Positions 25,528 to 33,537 of a stretch of DNA of 53,167 bases are shown here, piece by piece. A program made the translations under genes and the position numbers. The stretch lies in NCBI GenBank assembly GCA_030066775.1, contig JASJAY010000013.1, positions 1 to 53,167 of the forward strand. Reading direction: 5' to 3'. The stretch is from Planctomycetota bacterium. Its GTDB lineage: Bacteria > Planctomycetota > PLA2 > JAEUHO01. The notes under the pieces were generated by a model. The model made no database searches, was not told the origin of the DNA, and worked only from the letters and a program-made list of their open reading frames with translations. Each line of letters begins with the position of its first letter. The first letter of the stretch is position 1.

Positions 25528-25858
25528 GGGCGGTGATCCTACCCTCGTCGTTTGCCGCGCCCGTGTCCCCTCCTACGAACGCGACGCGCGCCGGTTGGCG
25601 CGGAGAAAGTGGCCGGGCGGGCGGCACCCGTTCTCGAAGGAGGACTCTCGAGGGAGGTGGACGCCCCCGGGACAAGGGAGGCGCCCGCGGCAACGCGTAC
25701 GAGACGCGTGATCCTGGACACCGACCCGCCCAGCGCGGAAGGGACCGGCCTGGCAGGCAAGAGCCGGCGACCCGCTTCCACCTTCAGTTTGGCAAAGCGA
25801 GGTCACGTGCGGGTCTCGAACGCGTTCCGCGTCGATCACCGCACCGAACAGCAGCGAA
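25528..25858. other. Intergenic region, no gene seen
   Basis: This 331-bp spacer separates the first porin-like gene (ending at 25859) from the lipoprotein gene (starting at 25527). I find only a short hairpin at 25587-25602 (CGCGCC/GGCGCG, GGTT loop) without a T-run. Unlike the other two porin intervals it lacks the duplicated terminator hairpin. Confidence 0.6.
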
Positions 25859-27280
25859 TCAGAGGGCCAGCTGCCACTGGAAGCGGATGAGGATCTGGCT
25901 GTTCTCATTGCCGAGCAGCGGCAGGTACCCCGGGTACGGCGACCAGATCCCCACCGCCCCTTCCGACGCCTCGAGGAACGAGACGTCGAGCTGCAGCTTG
26001 TTGGCGTGCCCGTTCAGGTAGTAGTTCACGCCGAACGCGAATTCGAGCACCTCACCATCCGTGGTGACGAACTCGTCGTTCTCGTAGAAGCTCGCGCGCG
26101 CGGCGATCTCCCAGGCGGTGCCGGGGAAGTGGTAGCCCAGCTGCGCCAGCCACGAGAAGGCCTTGAAGTCGTCCGCGGCAAGCGGGCCGGCATCGGCATC
26201 GCTCGCCTCGTGCAGGCTGAACGCACCCGTGAACGAGAAGCCGCCGTAGCCCAGGGCCAGGTCGATGCCGGCGTTGAGCACGTCACCGAGACTCTGGTGG
26301 GGCTTGTCCGAGCGGTCCGCGTAGTAGTGGGCCCAGAGGCCGACCTCGCCGTACCAGCCGCACGTCTGCTGGCGCAGCGCGCCTTCCTCGTAGCCGATCG
26401 GCTGAGCGAACGCCCAGTTGAGCCGGGCGCTGAAGGCGAGGTTGTCCGACGTGCGGTGGTCGAGCACGTTGCGGATCGAGTCGCCGCCGTCGCCGTTCGT
26501 GACCGCGACCATGTAGCTCCACTCGCCGTCGCAGCCGAACGCGCCGTGCACCATGAAGCCGTGGTCGCGGTTGCGATCGGTGTAGCCCGGCATCCAGAGG
26601 CCCGTGTAGGCCGAGGCGAAGGAGACGTCCACGAACTGCTGCAGCTCGGGGGCGACCATCATCTGCCGTGTCGTCGGGGTCTTGATCTGCCCCATGCGGA
26701 AGTTGAAGGCCTCGCAGCTGCACCACTCGATCCAGGCCTCGCGCGTGTTGTCGTAGTTGTAGGACTGCGGCGAGGTACCGAGGATGGTCGGCGCGCCGCC
26801 GAGCCCGAACACGTTCGCGGAGTCGAAGAGCAGCGTGCCGCCGCGCTCGCGGACGTCGCGCCCGAAGTGACCGAACTCGAGCTCGATGTAGTAGCAGATG
26901 TCGCACGGCGCCTCGCCGGACAGCTTGATCGTCGCGCGCGGCAACGAAAAGCCCGACGTGTCACCTGCGAACTGCTGCCCCTGGAAGAACTGGTTGAATG
27001 CGTTCTGCGCGTCGTCCTCGTTGTCCCAGTCGTTGGCTTCGAAGCGCGCCTGGAGCGTCGCGTTGATGCGCAGCATGAAGTCGCCGCCGCGGATCCAGAA
27101 GCCCGCGTCGTAGCCCGCACTGCCCGGACCGCCAACGAGGTTGGCGTCGTTCTCGCTCGACGCGAGGTAGCTGTCCACGGCGCTCTGGATGTCGCGCGAG
27201 CTGGTCAAGTCGTCTGCGTGGGCGACGCTCCCGAAGCAGAGAACACACGCAGCCAGAACGGCGATGACGCAACGAATCAT
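25859..27280 (-). CDS. Outer-membrane porin-like protein, copy 1
   Basis: This 473-residue protein has a Sec signal peptide (MIRCVIAVLAACVLCFGSVAHA). The mature part is beta-rich, with phrases typical of phosphate-selective porin (OprO/OprP-like) families: GFWIRGGDFMLRINATLQARFE, RATIKLSGEAPCDICYYIELEFG and FNFRMGQIKTP. The last strand is ILIRFQWQLAL, whose final residue is Leu, not the usual aromatic. Six Cys outside the signal are kept in all three copies (CDIC, CSC, GCDG, QTCGW), which is unusual for a porin. ATG at 27280 with GGAGGG just upstream. This copy differs from its siblings mainly around residues 145-175 and 350-370. Confidence 0.86.
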   Translation of the reverse strand: MIRCVIAVLAACVLCFGSVAHADDLTSSRDIQSAVDSYLASSENDANLVGGPGSAGYDAGFWIRGGDFMLRINATLQARFEANDWDNEDDAQNAFNQFFQGQQFAGDTSGFSLPRATIKLSGEAPCDICYYIELEFGHFGRDVRERGGTLLFDSANVFGLGGAPTILGTSPQSYNYDNTREAWIEWCSCEAFNFRMGQIKTPTTRQMMVAPELQQFVDVSFASAYTGLWMPGYTDRNRDHGFMVHGAFGCDGEWSYMVAVTNGDGGDSIRNVLDHRTSDNLAFSARLNWAFAQPIGYEEGALRQQTCGWYGEVGLWAHYYADRSDKPHQSLGDVLNAGIDLALGYGGFSFTGAFSLHEASDADAGPLAADDFKAFSWLAQLGYHFPGTAWEIAARASFYENDEFVTTDGEVLEFAFGVNYYLNGHANKLQLDVSFLEASEGAVGIWSPYPGYLPLLGNENSQILIRFQWQLAL

Positions 27281-27377
27281 GAGAACCCTCCAGCCCCTCC
27301 AGGCGGCCGCATTATCCGGAGCCCAACCGACGAATGCCAGCACGGCGCGTCGAACGTCCATCTCGCGTCAGGGGGCA

Positions 27378-27411
27378 ATTGAAGAAGGCCCGCGGCGTGT
27401 GCCGCGGGCCT
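27378..27411 (-). terminator. Terminator after porin-like copy 2
   Basis: An 11-bp perfect stem (27386-27396 with 27401-27411) is followed on the minus strand by TTCTTCAATT. A second hairpin (27418-27433, ATCGGT/ACCGAT) lies just before it. The same pair recurs after copy 3. Confidence 0.75.
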
Positions 27412-27453
27412 CCGGTGATCGGTTGGAACCGATTCGCTCGCTCGTGGTGTGCC

Positions 27454-28866
27454 CTAGAGGGCCAGCTGCCACTGGAAGCGGATCAGGATCTGGCTGTTCT
27501 CGTTGTCGAGCAGCGGCACATAGCCCGGGTACGGCGCCCAGATGCCGGTCGCAGTGTCCGACGCCTCGAGGAACGAGACGTCGAGCTGCAGCTTGTTGGC
27601 ATGCCCGTTCAGGTAGTAGTTGACGCCGAAGGCGAACTCGAGCACGTCGGCTTCCGAAGCGCCGACCTCGATGTCGTACGAGCTGGCGCGTGCGGCGATC
27701 TCCCAGGCGGTGCCCGGGAAGTGGTAGCCGACCTGGGCCAGCCACGTGAAGGCCTCTACGTCGTCGGGAGACGCGACACCGAGATCGGCATCCGAGATCT
27801 CGTGGATGCTGAAGGCGCCCGTGAACGAGAAGCCGCCGTAGCCGAGGGCCAGGTCGACACCCGCGTTCAGCACGTCGCCGAGACTCTGGTGGGGCTTGTC
27901 ACGGCGGTCGGCGTAGTAGTGCCCCCAGATGCCGAGCTCACCGACCCAGCCGCAGGTCTGCTGGCGCAGCGCGCCTTCCTCGTAGCCGATGGCGCCGAGG
28001 AACGCCCAGTTGAGCCGGGCGCTGAAGGCCAGGTTGTCCGAGGAGCGGTGGTCGAGCACGTTGCGGATCGAGTCACCGCCGTCGCCGTTCGTGACCGCGA
28101 CCATGTAGCTCCAATCGCCGTCGCAGCCGAACGCGCCGTGCACCATGAAGCCGTGGTCGCGGTTGCGATCCGTGTAGCCGGGCATGAAGATGCCCGTGTA
28201 GGCCGAAGCCAGCGACACGTCCACGAACTGCTGGAGCTCGGGGGCGACCATCATCTGCCGCGTCGTCGGCGTCTTGATCTGCCCCATGCGGAAGTTGAAG
28301 GCCTCGCAGCTGCACCACTCGATCCAGGCCTCGCGCGTGTTGTCGTAGTTGAACGACTGGCCCGAGCCGCCCAGACCGAAGCGGTCGAGGTCGTCGAAGA
28401 ACGGATTCGGCGCCGTCTGGCCGGGGCGAGGCTCGATGACGTCACGCCCGTAGTGCCCGAACTCGAGCTCGATGTAGTAGCAGATGTCGCAGGGCGCCTC
28501 GCCCGACAGCTTGATCGTCGCACGCGGCAACGAGAAGCCGGACGTATCACCCGCGAACTGCTGACCCGGGAACGCACCGTTGAACACCGCCTGCGCGTCG
28601 TCCTCGTTGTCCAGGTCGTTGGCTTCGAAGCGCGCCTGTAGCGTCGCGTTGATGCGCAACATGAAGTCGCCGCCGCGAATCCAGAAGCCCGCGTCGTAGC
28701 CGGCACTGCCCGGACCGCCAACGAGGTTGGCGTCGTTCTCGCTCGACGCCAGGTAGCTGTCCACGGCGGCCTGGATGTCGCGCGAGCCCGTCAACTCGTC
28801 TGCGTGGGCGACGCTGCCGATGCAGAGAGCGCACGCAGCAAGTACTGCGATTCCGTACCGAATCAT
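27454..28866 (-). CDS. Outer-membrane porin-like protein, copy 2
   Basis: This 470-residue protein has signal peptide MIRYGIAVLAACALCIGSVAHA. It is collinear with copies 1 and 3 over the whole mature chain, including the six conserved Cys. The variable window reads RDVIEPRPGQTAPNPFFDD, Pro-rich and acidic, where copy 1 has a Gly-rich and copy 3 a basic segment. This position, between two strands of the barrel, would suit a surface or constriction loop controlling selectivity. Ribosome-binding site GGAGG 7 bases before the ATG at 28866. It is followed by the double-hairpin terminator. Ligand unknown. Confidence 0.86.
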   Translation of the reverse strand: MIRYGIAVLAACALCIGSVAHADELTGSRDIQAAVDSYLASSENDANLVGGPGSAGYDAGFWIRGGDFMLRINATLQARFEANDLDNEDDAQAVFNGAFPGQQFAGDTSGFSLPRATIKLSGEAPCDICYYIELEFGHYGRDVIEPRPGQTAPNPFFDDLDRFGLGGSGQSFNYDNTREAWIEWCSCEAFNFRMGQIKTPTTRQMMVAPELQQFVDVSLASAYTGIFMPGYTDRNRDHGFMVHGAFGCDGDWSYMVAVTNGDGGDSIRNVLDHRSSDNLAFSARLNWAFLGAIGYEEGALRQQTCGWVGELGIWGHYYADRRDKPHQSLGDVLNAGVDLALGYGGFSFTGAFSIHEISDADLGVASPDDVEAFTWLAQVGYHFPGTAWEIAARASSYDIEVGASEADVLEFAFGVNYYLNGHANKLQLDVSFLEASDTATGIWAPYPGYVPLLDNENSQILIRFQWQLAL

Positions 28867-28964
28867 CGAATTCCTCCTTGCCCCTCCCGGGCACCGTCAT
28901 TGTCCCCAACGCACACGTCGAAAGCCAGCATGGCGTGCTCTCCGAGCGCCACCCACCGAGGACA

Positions 28965-28998
28965 ATTGAAGAAGGCCCGCGGCGTGTGCCGCGGGCCT
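28965..28998 (-). terminator. Terminator after porin-like copy 3
   Basis: The same 11-bp stem as at 27386-27411 lies here at 28973-28998, with TTCTTCAATT following on the minus strand. The preceding small hairpin (29005-29020) has a TTCG loop on the transcript strand. Partial read-through into copy 2 is possible. Confidence 0.75.
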
Positions 28999-29040
28999 CC
29001 AGTGATCGGTCGAAACCGATTCGTTCCTGTGGGGTGTGAC

Positions 29041-30447
29041 CTAGAGGGCCAGCTGCCACTGGAAGCGAATCAGGATCTCGCTGTTCTCGTTGCCAAGCAG
29101 CGGCATGTAGCCCGGGTACGGAGCCCAGATGCCGGTCGCGGCGTCGCCAGCCTCGAGGAACGAGACGTCGAGCTGCAGCTTGTTGGCGTGACCGTTCAGG
29201 TAGTAGTTGACGCCGAAGGCGAACTCGAGCACGTCACCATCGCTGGTCGCGAACTCGACGTCCAGCGCGCTCGCGCGGGCCGCGATCTCCCAGGCGGTGC
29301 CCGGGAAGTGGTAGCCGATCTGCGCAAGCCACGTGGTGGCCTCGAAGTCGTCACCCGCGAAGGTGCCGACGTCAGCGTCGTTGACCTGGTGGATGCCGAA
29401 CGCACCCGTGAACGAGAAGCCGCCGTAGCCGAGGGCCAGGTCGATGCCGGCGTTGAGCACGTCACCGAGGCTCTGGTGGGGCTTGTCGCGGCGGTCCGCG
29501 TAGTAGTGCGCCCAGAGGCCGAGCTCACCGACCCAACCGCAGGTCTGCTGACGCAGAGCGCCTTCCTCGTAGCCGATGGCGCCGAGGAACGCCCAGTTCA
29601 GGCGACCGCTGATGGCCAGGTTGTCCGACGTCCGGTGGTCGAGCACGTTGCGGATCGAGTCGCCGCCGTCACCGTTGGTGACCGCCAGCATGTAGCTCCA
29701 CTCGCCGTCGCAGCCGAAGGCGCCATGGATCATGAAGCCGTGGTCGCGGTTGCGGTCCGTGTAGCCGGGCATGAGCGTGCCGGTGGCGGCCGAAGCGAAG
29801 GAGACGTCCACGAACTGCTGGAGCTCGGGGGCGACCATCATCTGCCGCGTCGTCGGGGTCTTGATCTGACCCATGCGGAAGTTGAAGGCCTCGCAGCTGC
29901 ACCACTCGATCCAGGCTTCACGCGTGTTGTCGTAGTTGTACGACTGGTTCACGCCCAGACCGAAGTTGTTGGCGTCATCGAAGATCCCGCCCTGGGTACC
30001 GACCCGACGCTCGTGGACGTCGCGGCCGTAGTGCCCGAACTCGAGCTCGATGTAGTAGCAGATGTCGCACGGCGCCTCGCCCGACAGCTTGATCGTTGCG
30101 CGCGGCAACGAGAAGCCGGACGTGTCGCCCGCGAACTGCTGACCCGGGAACGCACCGTTGAACGCCGCCTGCGCGTCGTCCTCGTTGTCCCAGTCCGATG
30201 CCTCGAAGCGAGCCTGAAGCGTGGCGTTGATGCGCAGCATGAAGTCACCGCCGCGGATCCAGAATCCCGCGTCGTACCCCGCACTGCCCGGGCCACCGAC
30301 AAGGTTCGCGTCGTTCTCGCTCGAGGCGAGATAGCTATCCACAGCGGCCTGAATGTCGCGCGAGCTCGTGAGCTCATCCGCCACGGCGGGCGAGGCGACA
30401 ACGGCCATCAGTCCGGCGGCGATTACCGCCGTCCAAATGCGTCGCAT
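29041..30447 (-). CDS. Outer-membrane porin-like protein, copy 3 (promoter-proximal)
   Basis: This 468-residue protein has a signal peptide (MRRIWTAVIAAGLMAVVASPAVA) unlike that of copies 1 and 2, which share theirs. The mature start DELTSSRDIQAAVDSYLASS is common to all. It keeps the six Cys and the GFWIRGGDFMLRINATLQ strand. Its variable window reads RDVHERRVGTQGGIFDDANN. GGAGGG precedes the ATG at 30447. It lies first in the array, 295 bp downstream of the orphan OmpR/PhoB-type regulator gene on the same strand, with repeated heptamers in between. Likely family: phosphate-selective or other anion porin; specificity not established. Confidence 0.86.
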   Translation of the reverse strand: MRRIWTAVIAAGLMAVVASPAVADELTSSRDIQAAVDSYLASSENDANLVGGPGSAGYDAGFWIRGGDFMLRINATLQARFEASDWDNEDDAQAAFNGAFPGQQFAGDTSGFSLPRATIKLSGEAPCDICYYIELEFGHYGRDVHERRVGTQGGIFDDANNFGLGVNQSYNYDNTREAWIEWCSCEAFNFRMGQIKTPTTRQMMVAPELQQFVDVSFASAATGTLMPGYTDRNRDHGFMIHGAFGCDGEWSYMLAVTNGDGGDSIRNVLDHRTSDNLAISGRLNWAFLGAIGYEEGALRQQTCGWVGELGLWAHYYADRRDKPHQSLGDVLNAGIDLALGYGGFSFTGAFGIHQVNDADVGTFAGDDFEATTWLAQIGYHFPGTAWEIAARASALDVEFATSDGDVLEFAFGVNYYLNGHANKLQLDVSFLEAGDAATGIWAPYPGYMPLLGNENSEILIRFQWQLAL

Positions 30448-30604
30448 TGGTTCCCTCCTGCTGAGATCCGACCCACGCCCTGCCTGAAGCCGCGGGTCCC
30501 TGCTTACCTAAGCACGGACGGCGCACATGACGCCGCCACGCGCGCAGTCTGCCACGGTGCATCGGCACCGGTCCAGGGCGCCTGAAGCGGCGGTCGGCGG
30601 CAAT

Positions 30605-30644
30605 TCATCAGATTCGTACTTTGTTCGTATTCATCAGTCATCAG
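30605..30644. promoter_or_regulatory. Candidate OmpR/PhoB-type operator upstream of the porin array
   Basis: Three copies of TCATCAG (30605-30611, 30631-30637, 30638-30644) bracket two copies of TTCGTA spaced 11 bp apart (30613-30618 and 30624-30629). One helical turn between half-sites is what tandemly bound winged-helix response regulators need. The block is A/T-rich compared with its surroundings and lies about 160 bp upstream of porin copy 3. Confidence 0.5.
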
Positions 30645-30742
30645 TGGGTCACAACGGCACCCTGACAAACGCGATGCGAACGTCGAATTCGGGCCCCCAG
30701 CGCCCTGAATCGAACGAATTCGAAAGAACTGCGCAGGGCGCC

Positions 30743-31444
30743 TCAGGGCGTCCAGCCCTCCGGCGGGCGGCCCAGGCGGTACCCCACGCCCCAGACCGTC
30801 TCGACCAGCCAGTCATACCGGCCCAGCTTCTTGCGGATCGAGTTGACGTGGACGTCGACCGTCCGATCCACCGCGGCGCCGCCGCCCCGGTCCAGGAGCT
30901 CGCGCCGGGGAATGGCCCGATCGGGGTTGCCGGCCAGCAGGTAGAGGATGTGGAACTCGGTCGGCGTGAGGGCGACCGGATTGCCGCCGACGAGGGTCTC
31001 CCGGCGATCGGGATCAAGCACGAGGTGCTCCGTGCGGATCGCCTCCTCGGCCGTCGGGCGGATCCGGCGCAGGACGGCCTCGAGGCGCTTCACCAGCAGC
31101 TTGGGCTTGAAGTTGGGCTTGCGGATGTAGTCGTCGGCGCCTGCGTCGAACATCTCCTCTTCGACGTGGTCGCCGATCTGGCCCGTCAGCGCGATGATCC
31201 CGAGGGTGTCGCCGAGCTTCTCGTCCTCGCGGATCTTGCGGCACACGGCCATGCCGTTGAGGCCGCCCGGCAGCCCGACGTCGAGGAGGACCAGGTCCGC
31301 CTCCACCTGCTGCAGGAGGCGTAAGCCGGTGTACCCGTCGGGCGCCCCGTGGGCCTCGTAGCCGTACGAATCGAGCACCTCGGAGACCATCTCGCGAACC
31401 TGGGGTTCGTCCTCGATGATCACGATGCAAGCCTTGGACATCAT
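30743..31444 (-). CDS. OmpR/PhoB-family response regulator (orphan)
   Basis: This 233-residue protein has a receiver domain (about 4-120; acidic E11-D12, phospho-acceptor D55 in LVLLDVGLPGG, T87, K109 in DDYIRKP). A winged-helix DNA-binding domain follows (about 140-230: VALTPTEFHILYLLAGNPDRAI, VDVHVNSIRKKLG, VWGVGYRLG). It is a transcription factor activated by phosphorylation. No histidine kinase gene is adjacent; the nearest are at 34.9-38.5 kb. It precedes the porin array on the same strand and may control it. Two ATGs lie in tandem (31444 and 31441). GGGGG is better spaced to the second, so MSKACIV may be the true start. Confidence 0.92.
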   Translation of the reverse strand: MMSKACIVIIEDEPQVREMVSEVLDSYGYEAHGAPDGYTGLRLLQQVEADLVLLDVGLPGGLNGMAVCRKIREDEKLGDTLGIIALTGQIGDHVEEEMFDAGADDYIRKPNFKPKLLVKRLEAVLRRIRPTAEEAIRTEHLVLDPDRRETLVGGNPVALTPTEFHILYLLAGNPDRAIPRRELLDRGGGAAVDRTVDVHVNSIRKKLGRYDWLVETVWGVGYRLGRPPEGWTP

Positions 31445-31595
31445 TGCCCCCGCACGCGCTGGTGGCGCTCGGCCGTCGAGCGCCGGGGTGAAAGGTAGCG
31501 CGAAGTGGCCGCAAACGCATAGCCCGGGACCGGCGACCTGCAGCGGCCGTGAATCTGTCGGGCCGGCGCGTCCGAGGGCCTAGCCTGGGCCTCCC

Positions 31596-33062
31596 GTGAC
31601 GTCGACGCCCGGCCCGTCCCTCAGCGAGCGCTACCACGCGGCGACGATCTACACCCACGAGGCGGTCCAGAAGGCCACGCGACTCGACTTCGACGCGCAG
31701 CCGTCGCCGTTCAAGACCTGGTATCAGGCCCGCCGGGTGGAGCTTCGGGGCGGTCCGTCGGATGGGGGCGCGCCCGAGCCGGGCCGCCTGGACGCGGAGC
31801 GGCTCGGTCGGCTGCTCTACCACACCTACGGCGTGACCCTCGTCCGGGAGTTCCCGGGCATGTCGATGTGCTTCCGGGCCTCGCCCTCGGCCGGCGGGCT
31901 GTACCCGACCGAGCTCTACGTGGCGGTCCGCGGCATCGACGGCATTCCCGACGGCATCCTCGACTACCACGCCCCGGACCACTCGTTGGTGATCTGCTGG
32001 GAGGGCGACTTCTGGCGCGACCTCGCCCGGTACACCTTCGACCATCCGGCGATGGACCGGGCGCGCGCCGTGCTCATCGGGACCGGCGTCTACCAGCGCA
32101 GCGCCTGGCGCTACCGCGATCGCGCGTACCGCCGCGTGCTGCTCGACACGGGCCACGTCTTCGGCAATGCCGTGCTGGCCGCGCCTTCGATGGGGCAACG
32201 CACCGTCCCGATCCCGCACTTCGTGGACGAGGGCATCAACTCGCTGCTCCTGCTCGATCCCGAACAGGAGAGCACGCTGCTGCTCGCGGCCCTCGTCGAC
32301 GAGGTCGACGTCCCGGCGGAGGGCGGCACGTCGCTTCGCTCCGCAGCCGAGCGCTCGGTCGACGAGCCGGACGAGGGCGCGTGGATCCCGCTCGTGCATG
32401 GCGCGGGCAACCTGGCCGCGGAGGAGGTCGCGGGCGACGGGCCCGTGGTCGATCGCGGGCCCGCGGCGCGGGAGGCGCCCGTCACGCTGAACGCCGAGCC
32501 GCTGGCCGGCGGGCAGGCCGTGCTCGACACCATCCGGCGCCGGCGGTCGACCCGACGCTTCCAAGCCGCGCCCATGACGCTGGGTGCGGTGGGGCGCCTG
32601 CTCGCCCACGCGTATCCGAACGGGGCGACGCCGGAAGCCGAGGCGCCGATCGAGCCGGGCCTCGTCGACACCTACCTGGTCGTCTCGGCCGTGACGGGAC
32701 TGCGCGTCGGCGTGTACCGGTACCGCCCCGGCGCGCACGAGCTCGAGCTGGTGCGGGCCGGCAACCCGCGCAGCGCGCTCTACGAGTGCTGCCTGCGCCA
32801 ACAGCTCGGCTTCGACTGCGCATTCGCCGTCGTGCACACGTTCGACCTCAGCGCGGCCGTGGAGCGCCTGGGTGATCGGGCGTACCGCTCGGCGCATCTC
32901 GAAGCCGGGCTCGTCGGACAGCGCCTCAACGTCGCTGCGCTCCAGCTCGGCTTCGGTGCGAGCGGGATCGGCGGTTTCTTCGACGACTGCGTGAACTCGT
33001 TGATCGGCCTCGGGCCGCGTCACGCCGTTGCCTACATCACGACGATCGGCGTGCCTGAATGA
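31596..33062 (+). CDS. SagB-type dehydrogenase with two nitroreductase-fold domains
   Basis: This 488-residue protein has an N-terminal SagB-like half (about 10-255: YHAATIYTHEAVQKATRLDF, FRASPSAGGLYPTELYV). The second nitroreductase-fold half (about 305-488) contains the FMN-binding IRRRRSTRRF motif, a LEAGLVGQRLNVAALQLGF helix and GIGGFFDD. SagB enzymes oxidise azolines to azoles in TOMM peptides, but many stand-alone SagB-like proteins have unknown substrates. No cyclodehydratase or precursor peptide gene is visible nearby. The start is a GTG at 31596. The stop overlaps the next ATG by four bases (ATGA), so the two are coupled. Confidence 0.88.
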   Translation: MTSTPGPSLSERYHAATIYTHEAVQKATRLDFDAQPSPFKTWYQARRVELRGGPSDGGAPEPGRLDAERLGRLLYHTYGVTLVREFPGMSMCFRASPSAGGLYPTELYVAVRGIDGIPDGILDYHAPDHSLVICWEGDFWRDLARYTFDHPAMDRARAVLIGTGVYQRSAWRYRDRAYRRVLLDTGHVFGNAVLAAPSMGQRTVPIPHFVDEGINSLLLLDPEQESTLLLAALVDEVDVPAEGGTSLRSAAERSVDEPDEGAWIPLVHGAGNLAAEEVAGDGPVVDRGPAAREAPVTLNAEPLAGGQAVLDTIRRRRSTRRFQAAPMTLGAVGRLLAHAYPNGATPEAEAPIEPGLVDTYLVVSAVTGLRVGVYRYRPGAHELELVRAGNPRSALYECCLRQQLGFDCAFAVVHTFDLSAAVERLGDRAYRSAHLEAGLVGQRLNVAALQLGFGASGIGGFFDDCVNSLIGLGPRHAVAYITTIGVPE

Positions 33063-33514
33063 ACGACGAGATGGAGGGCGGCCTGCGCGAACCGGACGTC
33101 GGCGACGTGACGATCGTGCCGTACCCGCGCGTGCGCGAACAGATCGGCTGCGCGGAAGAGGCGGGGCTCCTCATGGAGGACCGCCGCAACGTGCTGCGCG
33201 TGTTCTTCCCGGGCACGGCGCGCACCTTCTGGCTCGACCGCGACAAGGTCACGGCCGTCGACGCCGACCAGCTCCCGCTGCATCCGCTGGTAGAGCGCCT
33301 GCACAAGATTGCGCGACGCGTGGACGCCGTGCTGATCGAGGAGCAGGAGTCGGAGGCGGGTGAGGAGGCGTACAACGTGTACGCCCCGTCGATGACCCTG
33401 CCCGACCTGCTCTACGTGCGGGACCTGCTCGGGGACGAGCTGGTCGGCCTCGAGATCGCCGCCGGCAGCGTGCGGCGCGTGAAGCTCGTGCTGCGCTTCC
33501 GTCTGCCGAGCTGA
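33059..33514 (+). CDS. Hypothetical protein coupled to SagB-type gene
   Basis: This 151-residue protein overlaps the SagB-type gene by ATGA at 33059. The first part (about 14-70: VTIVPYPRVREQIG, VLRVFFPGTARTFWLDRDKVTAV) looks like a small beta-barrel fold, faintly similar to SH3-like or CarD-type domains. The middle is a helix (PLVERLHKIARRVDAVLIEEQE). The end is an alpha/beta segment with VKLVLRFRLPS. No Cys and no signal peptide, so cytoplasmic. It is probably a partner or regulator of the dehydrogenase. It ends in a 19-bp tandem duplication shared with the convergent gene. Confidence 0.72.
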   Translation: MNDEMEGGLREPDVGDVTIVPYPRVREQIGCAEEAGLLMEDRRNVLRVFFPGTARTFWLDRDKVTAVDADQLPLHPLVERLHKIARRVDAVLIEEQESEAGEEAYNVYAPSMTLPDLLYVRDLLGDELVGLEIAAGSVRRVKLVLRFRLPS

Positions 33515-33537
33515 TCAGTGTCTGCCGAGCTGATCAG
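33501..33537. repeat. 19-bp tandem duplication at two convergent stop codons
   Basis: The 18-base string GTCTGCCGAGCTGATCAG occurs at 33501-33518 and again at 33520-33537. Each copy carries the palindrome TGATCA. The plus-strand gene stops in the first copy and the minus-strand ATPase gene stops in the second, so one duplication now separates two genes that may have shared the palindrome. Confidence 0.9.

Larger units (their letters stand above)
25859..30447 (-). repeat. Tandem triplication of a porin-like gene plus its spacer
   Basis: Three paralogous genes (473, 470 and 468 residues) lie head to tail. Two intergenic stretches of about 60 bp (27376-27437 and 28963-29024) are nearly identical, offset by 1587 bp. 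The duplicated unit therefore included the terminator hairpin and not only the coding region. Sequence differences cluster in two short windows, and the rest is very close, which is consistent with recent duplication or gene conversion. Confidence 0.88.

Noticed and set aside
25859..30447. Porin triplication as an assembly artefact
   Set aside because: The copies differ in signal peptide, variable windows and spacer details, so they are distinct genes; long reads would settle copy number.
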